Shown here one piece after another: positions 31,263-43,800 of a stretch of 64,000 bases of DNA; the stretch's first letter is position 1; the number at the start of each line of letters is the position of its first letter. Both the position numbers and the translations under genes were made by a program. The DNA comes from Magnetospirillum sulfuroxidans (GTDB lineage: Bacteria > Pseudomonadota > Alphaproteobacteria > Rhodospirillales > Magnetospirillaceae): contig NZ_JAGTUF010000003.1 in assembly GCF_018224925.1 (NCBI RefSeq), positions 186,001 through 250,000 on the forward strand, read 5' to 3'. The notes under the pieces were generated by a model. That model did no database searches and was not told the origin of the DNA. It saw nothing but the letters and a program-made list of their open reading frames with translations.

Positions 31263-33448
31263 CCGCCCCTTCGCATCATGGCGCCGCCCCGAGTTGGGAT
31301 GCCCCGCCGCCGCGTTTCGACCTGAACGAGGATCGCGCGGCCGAAGGGCATTTGGGCGGGTTCGAGGCGGTTACCGACGTCGCCGCCTGCATCTTGCCGT
31401 TGCTGTCCTCGCTGGGCTGGGAAGGCGATCTGGTTCATGTGGCGGAATCGTTGCCGCACTTCGCCGATACCTTGGACCTGACCGATCTTTTGAACATCTT
31501 GGCCAATCTGGGCTATGCCAGCCGCTCGTTGGATCTGGCGCCGTCGCGGATGGATCGGCGCCTGATGCCCTGCCTGTACATGGCGCCGGGCGAGTTGGCC
31601 ATGGTGTTGGTGCGCGAGGCCGAGGACGACAAGATCGTCGCTTTCGACGCAGCCCAGCGGGCCTATGTGACCATTGATCCGCCGATTCTGCGCGGCCGCA
31701 TTTACCGCTTTGCCCAACTCGACGATGACGAGCGCGCCAAGCTCGAGGAATCGCCGAAGAATTTCGTCTTCGCCGTCACCGGCCGCTTCAAGCCCTTGTT
31801 CGTGCGCATGCTGGCGGCGTCCTTGGTCTCGAACCTGCTGGTTCTGGTGACGCCTTTGTTCATCATGGCCATTTATGACCAATTCCTGCCCACCGGTTCG
31901 GTGCCTTTGCTGGTGTCGCTGCTGGCTGGTTCGGTCATCGCCATTTTAGGCGATTACGCCATCCGCGGCGTGCGGTCGCGGATGATCGCCTATATGGGGG
32001 CGCGGCTGGATCACCTGCTGGGTTTGGCCATTTTCCGCCGTCTGCTGATGCTGGCGCCGCCTTATACCGAACAGGCCAATTCCAATTCGCAGATCGCCCG
32101 CTTGCGTGATTTCGAGATGGTGCGTGAATTCTTCACCGGGCCGCTGGCCACCACCTTGGCCGAGGCGCCTTTCATCATCGTCTTTCTGATCGCCATGGCG
32201 TTGCTGGGCGGGCCGCTGGTGTTCGTGCCGCTGGGGGCCTTGTGCCTGTTTACCCTGATCGCGGTGACCACCCGGCCGGTGGTCGAGCGCAAGGTGTCGG
32301 CGGCCACCCGCGCCGCCTCGCGGCGGCAGGAATTCCTGGTCGAGGCCCTGTCCAAGCCCCGCGCGATCAAGGAAGCCGGCGCCGCCGGCATCTGGGGCGA
32401 ACGGTATCGGGCCTTGTCGGCCGATGCCGCCCTGAAGAACCACCTTTCCACCCGCGCCAACGTGGTGGTGGCCACCGCCTCGCAGGGCTTGGTGATGCTG
32501 ACCGGCATCATCACCCTGGGGTGGGGAGTCGACCGGGTGCTGGGGGGCAACATGACCGTGGGCGGCCTGATGGCGTCGATGATCGTGGTGTGGTGGGTGC
32601 TGCGGCCCTTGCAGACCGGTTTTACCCTGGCGGCTCAGATCGAGCGGGTGCAGGCCTCGATCACCCAGATCAACCGATTGATGCAGTTGAAGCCGGAACG
32701 CATGCTGGCGCCGTCGATTCAGACCTTGCCGCAATTCCGCGGCAAAGTGACCTTGACCAACGTGTCGTTGCGGTATTCCGCCGATGCCGATCCGGCCGTG
32801 CTGGGCTTGGCCTTGCAGGCCGAGCCGGGCGAGGTGGTGGCGTTGATCGGCCCCAACGGTTCGGGCAAGTCCACCGTGCTGAAATTGCTGTTGGGTCTGT
32901 ACCGGCCGCAGACGGGTGCGGTGATGATCGACGATATCGATATTCGCCAGCTTGACCCCATCGAATTGCGCCGGCTGATCGCCTATGTGCCGCAGCAACC
33001 GGATATGTATTTCGGCACGGTGGCGCAGAATCTGCGTCTGGTGCGGCCCGAGGCCAGCGACGAGGAAATGCGCTGGGCCTGCTCCGAGGCTGGGTTGCTG
33101 GATGACATCTTGGATCTTCCCCGGCAATTCGAAACCAAGCTGGGGGACGGCGCCACCGACCGCTTGCCGGCCAGCTTCCGCCAACGCCTGTCCTTGGCGC
33201 GGGCTTATCTCAAGCGCGCGCCGATCACGCTTTTTGACGAGCCGGCATCCAGTCTGGATTTCATGTCCGACCGTCAATTCATGAAAACCCTGGAACGCAT
33301 GAAGGGACACAGCACCGTGTTCTTGGTCACCCACCGCCCCAGCCATTTGAAATTGGCCGACAAGATCGTCGTGCTGGTTCAGGGCCAAGTGCGCATGGTC
33401 GGGCCAGCCAAGCAGGTGCTTGACCGCCTGCCGCCCAATTTCTTCTGA
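31259..33448 (+). CDS. Type I secretion ABC exporter with N-terminal peptidase-like domain
   Basis: 729 residues. The N-terminal 150 residues form a C39-peptidase-like domain (LSSLGWEGDLVHVAESL to DPPILRGRIYRF) that lacks the catalytic Cys, i.e. a CLD domain that docks unfolded cargo rather than cutting it. Then six membrane helices and an ATPase: Walker A GPNGSGKST, Walker B PITLFDEPASSLD, switch His in LVTHRPSH. Its signature motif is also unusual (LPASF instead of LSGGQ before RQRLSLARAYL). It overlaps the first ABC gene and lies 17 bases before the membrane fusion protein. CLD exporters serve very large RTX-type adhesins, in agreement with the giant protein downstream. Confidence 0.93.
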   Translation: MTAPSHHGAAPSWDAPPPRFDLNEDRAAEGHLGGFEAVTDVAACILPLLSSLGWEGDLVHVAESLPHFADTLDLTDLLNILANLGYASRSLDLAPSRMDRRLMPCLYMAPGELAMVLVREAEDDKIVAFDAAQRAYVTIDPPILRGRIYRFAQLDDDERAKLEESPKNFVFAVTGRFKPLFVRMLAASLVSNLLVLVTPLFIMAIYDQFLPTGSVPLLVSLLAGSVIAILGDYAIRGVRSRMIAYMGARLDHLLGLAIFRRLLMLAPPYTEQANSNSQIARLRDFEMVREFFTGPLATTLAEAPFIIVFLIAMALLGGPLVFVPLGALCLFTLIAVTTRPVVERKVSAATRAASRRQEFLVEALSKPRAIKEAGAAGIWGERYRALSADAALKNHLSTRANVVVATASQGLVMLTGIITLGWGVDRVLGGNMTVGGLMASMIVVWWVLRPLQTGFTLAAQIERVQASITQINRLMQLKPERMLAPSIQTLPQFRGKVTLTNVSLRYSADADPAVLGLALQAEPGEVVALIGPNGSGKSTVLKLLLGLYRPQTGAVMIDDIDIRQLDPIELRRLIAYVPQQPDMYFGTVAQNLRLVRPEASDEEMRWACSEAGLLDDILDLPRQFETKLGDGATDRLPASFRQRLSLARAYLKRAPITLFDEPASSLDFMSDRQFMKTLERMKGHSTVFLVTHRPSHLKLADKIVVLVQGQVRMVGPAKQVLDRLPPNFF

Positions 33449-33465
33449 TCTCGGGAAAAGTGATT

Positions 33466-34839
33466 ATGTCCGAAGCCGCCGCCATCGTCCCGACCCCGCC
33501 GAACATGGGTCCGCCCAAGCTGGAAAAGGCCGCCCGCCAGATTCGCCACCTGGCGCAATTCGCCATCGTCGAGGAATCGGGGATTTCGGCCGTCTCGCGC
33601 GCGGCGGTGGTCATCGTTTCGGCGGTGGTCGCGGCCTTTATCGTCTGGGCCAGCTTCATGCGCATCGACGAAGTGGCGGTAACCTTCGGCACGGCCGTGC
33701 CGTCGCGTTCGGTTCAGGTGGTTCAACATCTGGAAGGCGGGATCGTCCGCGATATCTTGGTCGAGGACCGGGCCATGGTCGAAGCCGGCCAGGTGCTGGT
33801 GCGGCTTGATCCGATCCAGGCCACCGCCGAATTGGATCAGGCGCAAAGCCGTCGCGCTGGTCTGGCCGTCAAGGCAGAGCGTCTGCGCGCCTTTGTCGAG
33901 GAGCGGCAGCCTGATTTTTCCGCTTTTGACGGCAAATACGCGCCGCTGGTCAACGACCAGATGGAAATCTTGCATGCCAATGGCGAACGTTGGAAATCCC
34001 AGCGCACGGTGTTTGACGAACAGATCATGCAAAAGCGCGAGGAAATCCGCGCGGCGCAAAATCAGCAGCGTTCGGCCGAGGAGCAGCTGAAGCTGGTGAC
34101 CGAAGAGGTCGGCATGCGCGAAACGCTGTTCAATGCCGGCTATTCCAGCAAGGTCGATTATTACGCCGTGCGTCGCCAGCGCGCCGCCGTCGAAGCGGAA
34201 TTGTCGCGGTTGAAGGGCCAGGAAGCCACTGCCGGCAAGGCCTTGGAGGAATTGTCCCGGCGGATCGGCGATCTGGACAATAACATCCGCCAAGATGCGT
34301 TGGGCGAATTGGGCACGGTCAGCGCCGAGATGGCGCAAATCGACGAATCGCTGGGCCGTTTGCAAGATCGCGTGCATCGTCTGGAAATCATCTCGCCGAC
34401 CAAGGGTTTCGTTCAAAACCTCAAGGCCAAGACCGTCGGCGCCGTGGTGCCGGCCGGTGGCATGCTGATGGAAATCGTCCCGGTCGATGATGAATTGCTG
34501 GTGGAAACCCGCATCAGTACCCGTGACGTCGGTCATCTTCACAGTGGTCAAAAGGTCATCGTCAAGGTGGCCAGCTATGATTTTGTCCGTTTCGGCAGTG
34601 TCGAGGGAACGCTGCGCGACATTTCAGCCACCACCTATGTGGATGAAAAGGACAACCAGCCTTACTATAAAGGCTGGGTGCTGTTGCAGCATCCTTATGT
34701 GGGAAAACAAGAAGGAAAAAACCGCATTCTGCCCGGTATGACCGTGCAGGCGGACATTATTACTGGTGACAAAACCTTGCTGCAATACTTGCTCAAGCCG
34801 TTGCAAGCATCGTTCTCGCAGGCGTTCCGCGAACGCTGA
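33466..34839 (+). CDS. Type I secretion membrane fusion protein (HlyD/LapC family)
   Basis: Periplasmic adaptor joining the ABC exporter to an outer-membrane TolC channel. About 457 residues: short cytoplasmic N-terminus, one membrane helix (about residues 48-68, VVIVSAVVAAFIVWASF), a lipoyl half-motif HLEGGIVRDILVED, a long coiled-coil hairpin (about 110-290), the second lipoyl half SPTKGFVQNLKAKTVGAVV, and a beta-barrel domain ending NRILPGMTVQADIITGDKTL. I use ATG 33466 (GGGAAAA upstream) rather than GTG 33460. No tolC-like gene is in the window, so the outer-membrane component must be elsewhere. Confidence 0.95.
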   Translation: MSEAAAIVPTPPNMGPPKLEKAARQIRHLAQFAIVEESGISAVSRAAVVIVSAVVAAFIVWASFMRIDEVAVTFGTAVPSRSVQVVQHLEGGIVRDILVEDRAMVEAGQVLVRLDPIQATAELDQAQSRRAGLAVKAERLRAFVEERQPDFSAFDGKYAPLVNDQMEILHANGERWKSQRTVFDEQIMQKREEIRAAQNQQRSAEEQLKLVTEEVGMRETLFNAGYSSKVDYYAVRRQRAAVEAELSRLKGQEATAGKALEELSRRIGDLDNNIRQDALGELGTVSAEMAQIDESLGRLQDRVHRLEIISPTKGFVQNLKAKTVGAVVPAGGMLMEIVPVDDELLVETRISTRDVGHLHSGQKVIVKVASYDFVRFGSVEGTLRDISATTYVDEKDNQPYYKGWVLLQHPYVGKQEGKNRILPGMTVQADIITGDKTLLQYLLKPLQASFSQAFRER

Positions 34840-34871
34840 GTTCTTGATCTTTGGGGGGAGTGGAGAAAATC

Positions 34872-37800
34872 ATGGCTGAAGATAATGTGAACCAGCCCGA
34901 GAACGAAGCACCGAGCAATGAAGGTGCCGAAATTTCCACTTTGGATGCCTTGCATCTGGATGGGAAAGGCACGGATCGTCTGGACGACGCCGAAGAGCAG
35001 GAGATGCCCGAAGGTGGCGCCGGCGAGAAGGAAGACGTCAAGGGCTTCGCCAATGTGCAAAGCGCCAACCGTGAAACCTTTGAGAAAATGCAGGCCGGCG
35101 CGCCAGCCGAGCGGGGGGCTGCTCCGGTTGGCGATCAGGTGATTGCGGACGTCTATACCCCGAGCGAGCCCGACAATACGGTCGTGGCTCAGTTCGAGAA
35201 TCCTTTCCCGCAATTCCCGCAGGAAAGCATCGCCGAGACAGAACAAAGAGATACTTCCGCCAGCCGCGAAGCGCCGCGTCCGGTCGATGGGCAAGAAGCG
35301 CCGCGCCCCACCGCCAATGGCCCTGGCGAGGATGACGGGGAAGATGCCGCCCCGGTGACGACGTTCGCCGATCAGCCCTTGCCGGAAGACGCGCCGTTAC
35401 CGGTACCGCCCGCCGTTACGCCCGAACTTGATCCCAATCCGCCGGTGGCCCAGGCTCCGGTTCTGACCGTCACCGCCGCTTCGGGCACCGAGGACGTGCC
35501 GACCAAGCTGAACATCACCGCCAGCACCGCCGACACCGATGGCGGTTCGGAAAGCCTGTCTTCGATCAGCATCAGCGGCATTCCCGATTACTTTGTTATC
35601 GTCGATAGCCATGGCAATCCGATCGGGACATTGAGCGGCGGCACCTGGACTCTGTCTAATCCGACCCAGGCGCAACTGGACGATATCTATCTGAAAAATC
35701 TTGATGATGACGATGACGGCGATTTCAGCGGCCATCTGGACCTGACCGTCACCGCGACCTCGTCCGATACCGGCACCACCGCGACGTCATCCCAGGCTTT
35801 GGCCGTCGACATCGTCGCCGTCGCCGACGCGCCGGGTCTGAGCGTCGAAGATTCCGCCGGCATGGAAAACAGCTGGATTGATCTGTCCATCAACGTCGTC
35901 GACAAGGATGTGGGCGTCGATAATTCGGAAACCCAGACCATCTATGTCTCGGGTCTGCCCGATGGCGCCACCTTGCGCTATACCGATGGTGACGGCACTG
36001 TCCACAATGTCGGGGCCAATGTGGTCAGTGGCGACGCCCATTTGCCCGACGGTACCTATTACCAGATTCCGGCCGAATTCCAGGGCTCGGTCGAGGTGCT
36101 GCCGCCGACCAATGACAGCCATGACTTCAACCTGACCGTTTACGCCAAAAGCGTTGAGGATTCCAACGGCGATACCGCGTTCAGCGGTCCGCAGACCATC
36201 CAGGTGGATGTCGGCGTGGTCGATCCCCTGCTCAGCGGTTCGGGCAGTGGCGATGAAGATGGCTGGGCCGATCTGACCATGTCGGCACGGGTCGATGCCG
36301 CTGATGGCACCGAGACCATCACCGTCTATATCGAGGATATGCCGGACGGCGCCATCTTGCGCGACAGCAGCGGCACCGTGCTGACCACCACCAGCTATAC
36401 CGATGCCAATGGCGTTACGCACACGGGATATGACGTAACCGCCTATCGCCAGGCTGATGGCAGCGTCACCGGATTGCAGGTGGGGTGGGACACCAGCAAG
36501 CCCGCCACCACCCATCTGGACGACAACATCAATTTCAATCTGCGCGCCGTGGTCCGCGACGGTAACAGCGATAATGATTCGGGCGAATACCGCGACACCG
36601 GCACCAGTGTGGGATCCCGTGCCCCCGACGTGTCCGACACCGTGATCGCGGTGGAGGTGGTGGTCAAGGCGGTGGCCGATGAACCGCCATTGACCGCCAG
36701 CGCCATCGGTGTCGAGGACAAGTGGTTCAGCCTGAACATCGACACCGCCCTGGTCGATACGGATGGCAGCGAAACCCTGTCCATCACCGTCACCGGCGAT
36801 CCCAATGACTTCACCTTGCGCAATGGCGCCACCGGGGACACCTATACCGCCACCGATAACGGCAACGGTACCGTCACCTACAGCTTGACCCCGGACGATC
36901 TGACAAATCTACAGATCAAGGGCGCCCGAGACAGCGATTCCGATTTCAATCTGACGATCAAGTCCACCGCCACGGAATCCGCCACCGGCGGCGAACTGAC
37001 CACGGCTTCCGCCACCGCCACCCAGATCATCACCGTCAAGGTGTTGTCCGATGCCGATATTCCGGTGATCGAGGTGGTGCAAGACCCGCAACAGGTCAAC
37101 GAGGATCAGTTCATCGGCTTGCGCGACCTGATCGCCGGCACCAGCGCCGTGCAGGGCTGGTTGGGCGAATTTGGCGGCGCCGATGGCGGTGCCCAGAGTC
37201 CCGACGTTTCCGAAACCCTGAGCTTCGTGCTGACGGCCAAGGACGAATCGCGCATCTGGATCGATGCCGATTCCGATGGCGTTCAAGATGCCGGCGAGGT
37301 CCAGGTCCTTCATCCGGGGGATTCCGTCACCCTGACCGCCGCTCAGGTGTTCGGCAATCAGGTCAAGGTCGGCGGTGCCTCCGATTGGGCCAGCACCAAC
37401 GCCAATGATCTGGTGCAGTTCGACATCAAGACGGTGGCGACCGAGGCCAATGACGCCACCGATGATGGTTTGGAAAGCCAGTTGGCAGCCGGCCAGACCC
37501 GTTCCGGCGTGGCCGAAAGCGTGCCGCAGACGCTGTCGCTGTATATCGAGCCGGTTTTTGACAGCTCCAGCGTTTCCGCCAGCAATACCGGCGTCGAGGA
37601 TCAGTTCGTCGAACAGGGCCAAGGCCGCATCGCCCTGACCCCGACGGTGGTGTTCACCGATACCGATGGTTCGGAACAGCCCGACCCCACCGGCACCACC
37701 ACCATCACCACCACCGATCCCGAAATGCTGGGCGGTGATCTGTACGTCAATGGCACGCTGCTGACGCCGTCCAGCGTCACCTATGCCGCCGATGGCGTCA

Positions 37801-40800
37801 CCATCACCTCCAAATCGTGGGATGTTCCCAATTCCAATTTGTCGGAAACCTCTGACAATACGTGGGTGATGAACAACCTGACCTTCCAGTCCGAGCGCCA
37901 TGTCGCCGGCGAGGCCAGCTATTCCATCTCGGTCGATGTCTATGACACCCAGACCGCGGTCACCGGCACGGTCAGCGGTACCGGCACCATCGATATCCAG
38001 GCCATCGCCGATACCCCGTCCGTGGTCGGCGCCGATGTCCATACGACGGAAACCGCCGGGGCGCAGAGCATCGCCTTGTCCATTACCCCGACCATCGTCG
38101 ATGGCGATGGTTCGGAAACCCTGTATGTCTATGTCACCGGTCTGCCGTCGGGGGTGACCTTGAATCACGGCACCGCCGTGGCCGCGGGCACCGTGGTCGA
38201 TGGCGTTACCTTCACCGGCACCACCTATAAGCTGACCCAAGCCGAATTGTCGGGTCTGGCCGCCAACGTTCCGGCCGGCTATTCCAACGATTTCGAGCTC
38301 AGCGTCTATTCGGCCACGGTGGAAAGCACCACCGGTCAGCATGTGGCCGCCGGCCAGGGAACCGCCATCAGCGCCGTCGATACCATCAAGGTGGAAATCG
38401 GCGTGCTGGACCCCGAAATCCATGTCGGCACGTTGTCCACCACCGAGGACAGCTCGTATTCGCTGGCCGGGATCAGCATCACCCTGCCGGCCCACGATGC
38501 CACCGACACCCTGACCGTCTATATCGAAGACCTGCCGGCCGGCTTTACCCTGCATAAAGCCGATGGCACCGCGTTGACCGCCGATGCGTCCGGCAGATAC
38601 ACCATTCCCAGCACTCTGGTGGTCAATGGCGCCTTGTCGGGCGTTTACATCAAGGGCACCGGCAATTCCGATGCCGACGCCACCTTCACCGTGCGCGCCG
38701 TCGATCGCGACGTCGATGTCGGCACCAGCACCGAAGATGCTTTGGGCACCGCCTATCAAGATAGCGGCGAAGACAGCCAATCGGTGACGGTGACCTTTAA
38801 GGCGGTCGCCGATGCGCCGACGTTGTCGGCCACCGCCATCGGTGTCGAGGATAAGTGGATCAACCTCAACATCTCGGCGGCGCTGACCGACACCGACGGC
38901 AGTGAAAACCTGACCGTGGTGATTTCCGGCGTCCCCGACAGCTTCACGCTGAGTTCGCCCAACACCACGGTGACGGCGGTGACCAGCAACGGCACCACCA
39001 CCTACACCATCGGCCCGGCGGAAGATAACGCCGAGATGCAGTCCTGGCTGTCCGATCTGCGCCTGACCGGCTTGGCCGAGAACAGCGATTACGGCCAGAA
39101 CGCCAGCGACTTCACCTTGACGGTCAAGGCCATCGCCACCGAGGAAGCCAGCGGCGGCGATCAGGTCGCCAGCCAGACGGCGGAAACATCGGCCACCGTC
39201 AAGGTGGTGATCTATGGCGATGCCGACACCCCATTGGTCAGCGTGGTCGAAGGCGCCAGCGAGGCGGCGGCCGTGCAGGTGAGGGAAGATGAGTTCTATA
39301 ACCTCAAGACCGCTTTGCTGGGGCAATCGGGCGAGGCCGGCAGCGTGCTGGGCGCCAGCACCAGCCTGGATGGTTCCGAGACCCTGAGTTTCCGCATCAC
39401 CGCGACCGAACCGTCGCGCATCTGGATCGATGACGGCGACGGGATTCAAGAAAGCGGCGAAGTCTTCACCTTGGCGGCGGGGCAGTACAAGGACGTCAGC
39501 GCCGTCCAGGTGGCGGCCAATAAGGTGTGGGTCGGCGGCGTCGAGAATTGGGGCGACGATACCGTCCGCTTCCAGATCACGCCGAAAGCGACGGAAAAGG
39601 ACGGTGATACCGGCGGTGAGCGCACGGCCGCCAATTCCGCTTTGACCGACAGCAATAATTTCGACAGCAATACCGCCAACGATTTGACCCGCTTGCATGA
39701 AAAATGGGGCGAGGCGAAGGATTTTTATCTGCGCATCAACCCGGTGGTGGATGAGACCTATATTTCCTCCAGCATCAGCGGTGACGAGGATCAGGTTGGC
39801 GGCATTGCCTTTAATCCGGTGATCCAACTGACCGATACCGACGGTTCGGAAAAGCTGGTCGGCGATGTCGATATCTTGGTCAAGCAAGGGACCATGCATG
39901 GCGATCTGATCCATGACGGATCGGCGCTGACCGTGGTCGGCACCTATACCGATCCCGATACCGGCACTGTCTATGACGTCTATCGCGTTTCCGTCGATGA
40001 CCTTTCCTATAACGGTACGGCCAAGTCCTATCAGGTGAACGGCGTCACTTATGTGCCCGACGAACATTCCGATCTGGACTTCACCTATCGGGTTCGCACC
40101 ACCACCCAGGACGGCGAGGGCGCGGGCGCCGACACCTATTCCACCATTACCAGCGAGGCCACCGTGGTGGTCAATGCCGTCGCCGACGCGCCGGTTCTGA
40201 CCATCGGCGGCGGCGTCGCCGATGCGGGCGGCGTCATCACCGTGACCGGTGATGAAAATGACGGCAAGCCCAGCTATCACGGCATCACCTTGGATCTGTC
40301 GGCGCAATTGCCCGACAATGACGGCTCGGAATCCCTGGCCAATGCCGAATTGCGCAATGTCCCCGACGGTTGGACGGTGTCGTATTACGACGCCAACGGC
40401 ACGTATCTGGGTGACGCGGTCAAGGGGGCGGCCGATGCCGAGGGTGATTTTACCTGGACCTTGAATACCAGCTACGTCAAGGACGGCTCTGGGGTTTCCG
40501 TCGTGCTGGTGCCGCCGGTCCATGCCGATGCCGATGCCGCCAACGTGGTGTTTTGGGCCAAGACCATCGAAGATACCCTGAATGACGGCGATACCGACGA
40601 TCAGGTCAAGGCCGGCGCCGGTTCGGCCGAAAGTTCAGTCAGCTTCAACGTCTTGGTCAACGCGGTGGCCGATCAGCCCAACCTGCAAGTCACCAATGTC
40701 CGGGTCAACGAGGACGAGAGCGTCAAGTTGGATATCCGCGGGTCCTTGGTCGATACCGATGGCTCGGAAGTGCTGACGTATCAGATCACCGGAGCGCCCG

Positions 40801-43800
40801 CCGACGCCAGCTTCGTCGATGCCAATGGTCAGCCGGTGGGCAGCTATAGCGGCGGGGTGTGGACTTTCAGCGCGTCGCAGGTGGGCAATCTGTATTTCAA
40901 GCCCGGCGCCGACAGCAACGCCGATTCCACTCTGACGGTTACCGCCGTGGCGACCGAAAGCAACGACAACGGCAGCGCCGCCGATAACGTCGCCACCAGA
41001 TCGGCGACCATTCAGGTCATCGTCACCGGCAAATCCGACGGCGCACTGGATCAGAACGGCAACGCCATCACCGCCACCAGCGGCAATCTGACCGCCACCG
41101 GCACGGAAGATCAGCTGATCGATCCGCAATTGGGGCAATATCGCGTCGCCGATCAGGATGTGGCCTTGGGCCGGGCGCAGTCGGAAACCATGTCCATGGT
41201 CTTGTGGGGCATTCCCGCCGGCATCGCCTTGGTGCTGGTGGACAGCACCGGGGCGGTGGTCGAGACCACGGATTACCTGAAATACATCGGCACCGCCGCC
41301 GACGGCACCGCGCAATGGTCGGTGGCGCCGGAATATCTGTCCATGGTTCGGTTCCAGGCACCGGGCAATTATGCCGGTACCTTTGACGTTAAGCTGCGGG
41401 TGATCACCACCGAAAACGACGGTGACAGCCTGGCTCTGAACAAGACGCTGACGGTGACCGTCAACCCGGTGGTCGATAATCCCAATGGTTCGGTTGTCGG
41501 TTCGACCACCGAGGATGCTTGGCTGGCCGGCGGTGTCGATCAGGGGATCGATTTCGGCTTTACCGTCGATGTCGGCGACAAGGGCGGCGGCAACGCCACC
41601 ATCGGCTCTGGCGTGTCGGAACAGGTCACCGACGTGGATGTGACGGTGGATGTCAGCGAATTGGTGGCCAAGACCGGATCGGTGGCCGGAATTTCCGTCA
41701 CCTATGGCGGCCAGACTTATACGCCGACCTTGGTCGGCGGCAAGTGGGTGATCGTCATCAATGATGTGCCGGTTACTCCTGGCGCCGATGTCGATGTCAG
41801 CGGCTTCAAGTTGTTCGGCGTGCCGGAAAACTGGTCCGATGACGTGCCGGTGACCCTGTCGGTGACCGCCACCGACACGCTGGGGGCGACCACCAGCAGC
41901 GTCACCAAGGACATCTCGGGCTCGATCCGCATCGCCGCGGATGCCGACGCCCCCAGCTTCAACATCAATCTTGGGGCCTCGGACCTGGATGCGTCGGACG
42001 GCACGGCGACGCTGTCGGGCAATATCGCGGTGACCGATACCGACGGCTCGGAATCCATGTATCTGGTGGTCTCCGGCGTCCCCAACGGTGTGACCATTCC
42101 CGGCGGCATCAATAGCGGCGGCGGCGTTTGGATCGTCCCCAGCACCGACGGATCGATCGAGAATCTGACCTTTAATTCCAGTCAGAAGACCGGCTCGCAT
42201 ACGCTGACCATCAAGGCCTTGGTCACCGACACCGATCCCGATACCGGCGCCAAGGATTACGCCGAGTCCAGCACCACGGTGACCATCGATTTCGGCACTC
42301 CCGAAGGCGGCGGCGGCACCGATCCGGGGACTGATCCCGGCACTGATCCGGGAACTGATCCTGGCACCGATCCGGGTGGTTCGACCATCATCCCGGTGGC
42401 GGTTGCCGTCGGGTCGTTGCAAGGCATTGAGGATGGTTCGCTCAATCTGTCTAATCTGAGCTTCACCATTACCGATAACGATGCCGGCACCAGCCACACC
42501 TATACCCATACCGGCGCCACCGTCTCCAACGAGTTGGGCGAGACGGTCGGCACGCTAAGCGTGTCGATCAAGCTGCCGGCGGGGTGGAGCATTTCCGGCA
42601 ACGCTTATTACGACGTCGATAGCGGCAGCTACACCATCCCCTATGGTTCGCTGGCTTCGGTCAGCGTCACCCCGCCCAAGGATTATGCCGGCACCGCCTA
42701 TGACCTGGAGGTGCGGGGCATCGTCACCACCACCAACGGGCTGTACGACACGTCCAGCGGCAACAGCTATGTGGATATCCCGGTGACGGTGATCGCCGAG
42801 ACCGATGGCGCGACGATCAGCGCCAGTGCGGGGGCAGGAACCGAGGATAGTGCGGTGGCCATCAGCCTCAGCCTGTCGGCCACCGATATCGACTTCTCGG
42901 AAGTGCTGACCACCGGCGCCATCACCATCACCATCGACACGGTCAAGGGGGCCGACGGTCTGTACCACGCCCCCGGAACCCTGACGGGAGCCGGAGTGGT
43001 CGATAACGGCGACGGCACCTATACCGTTCAACTGTCGCCGGCGCAGATCGCAGAATTCTCTACTGCTGGCCACGGCGTGGTGACGGTCAGTGGCCTGAGC
43101 TTTGTTCCCGATGCCAATTTCTCGGGACAGGTGAAGATTCACTTCTCCACCGATGTGGCCGAGGATGATCCGGCCACCACCGGAGTGGTCGAGAATTTCG
43201 ACAGCGAAACCTCAAGCACCACCTTGACCATCACTGTCGGCGCGGTGATTGACGACACCACCATCACCGCCGGAATTGTGTCGGGCAACGAAGACAGCGC
43301 CATCAGCTTGGATGTCAGCATCGCCCACCAAGATATTGCCGGCACCGACACCTGGGGATCGGAAACGGTTTCCATCGTCATCGGCGGCGTGCCGGCGGGG
43401 GCGGTGATCCAAGGCGCCCTTAACAACGGTGACGGGACCTGGACGGTCAAGGGCGCCAATCTGGTGATGACCGATAGCGGCATCACCCTGAGCGGGGTCA
43501 AGTATCTGCCGGGTCAGGATGATTCGTCCGATCATCAGTTGTCGATCACCACCTATATCTTCGAAAAGGGCAATTCCACCCCTCAGGTCACCACCGGAGA
43601 TTTCTGGGTTCGCGTCAACGCCGTCACCGACGGCGCCACCGTCAACCCGTCCGACGTGACCACCACCGAGGATGCGGTGATCGGCCTGAACCTGGGGGCC
43701 CAGTTGCTGGACGTGATCGGCACCTCGGAAGCCACCTTCATCACCATCACCGGCGTTCCGGCGGGGGCAAGCTTCGCCAGCGATGGCGGCGATTTCGCCA

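Noticed and set aside
36909-40523. A 1204-codon open frame on the minus strand inside the giant secreted-protein gene
   Set aside because: It mirrors repeats of the sense gene, has no ribosome binding site and a composition (Gly/Asp/Ile/His-rich) typical of antisense frames in GC-rich repetitive genes. The long frames at 40635-42509 and 43212-45545 are the same artefact.
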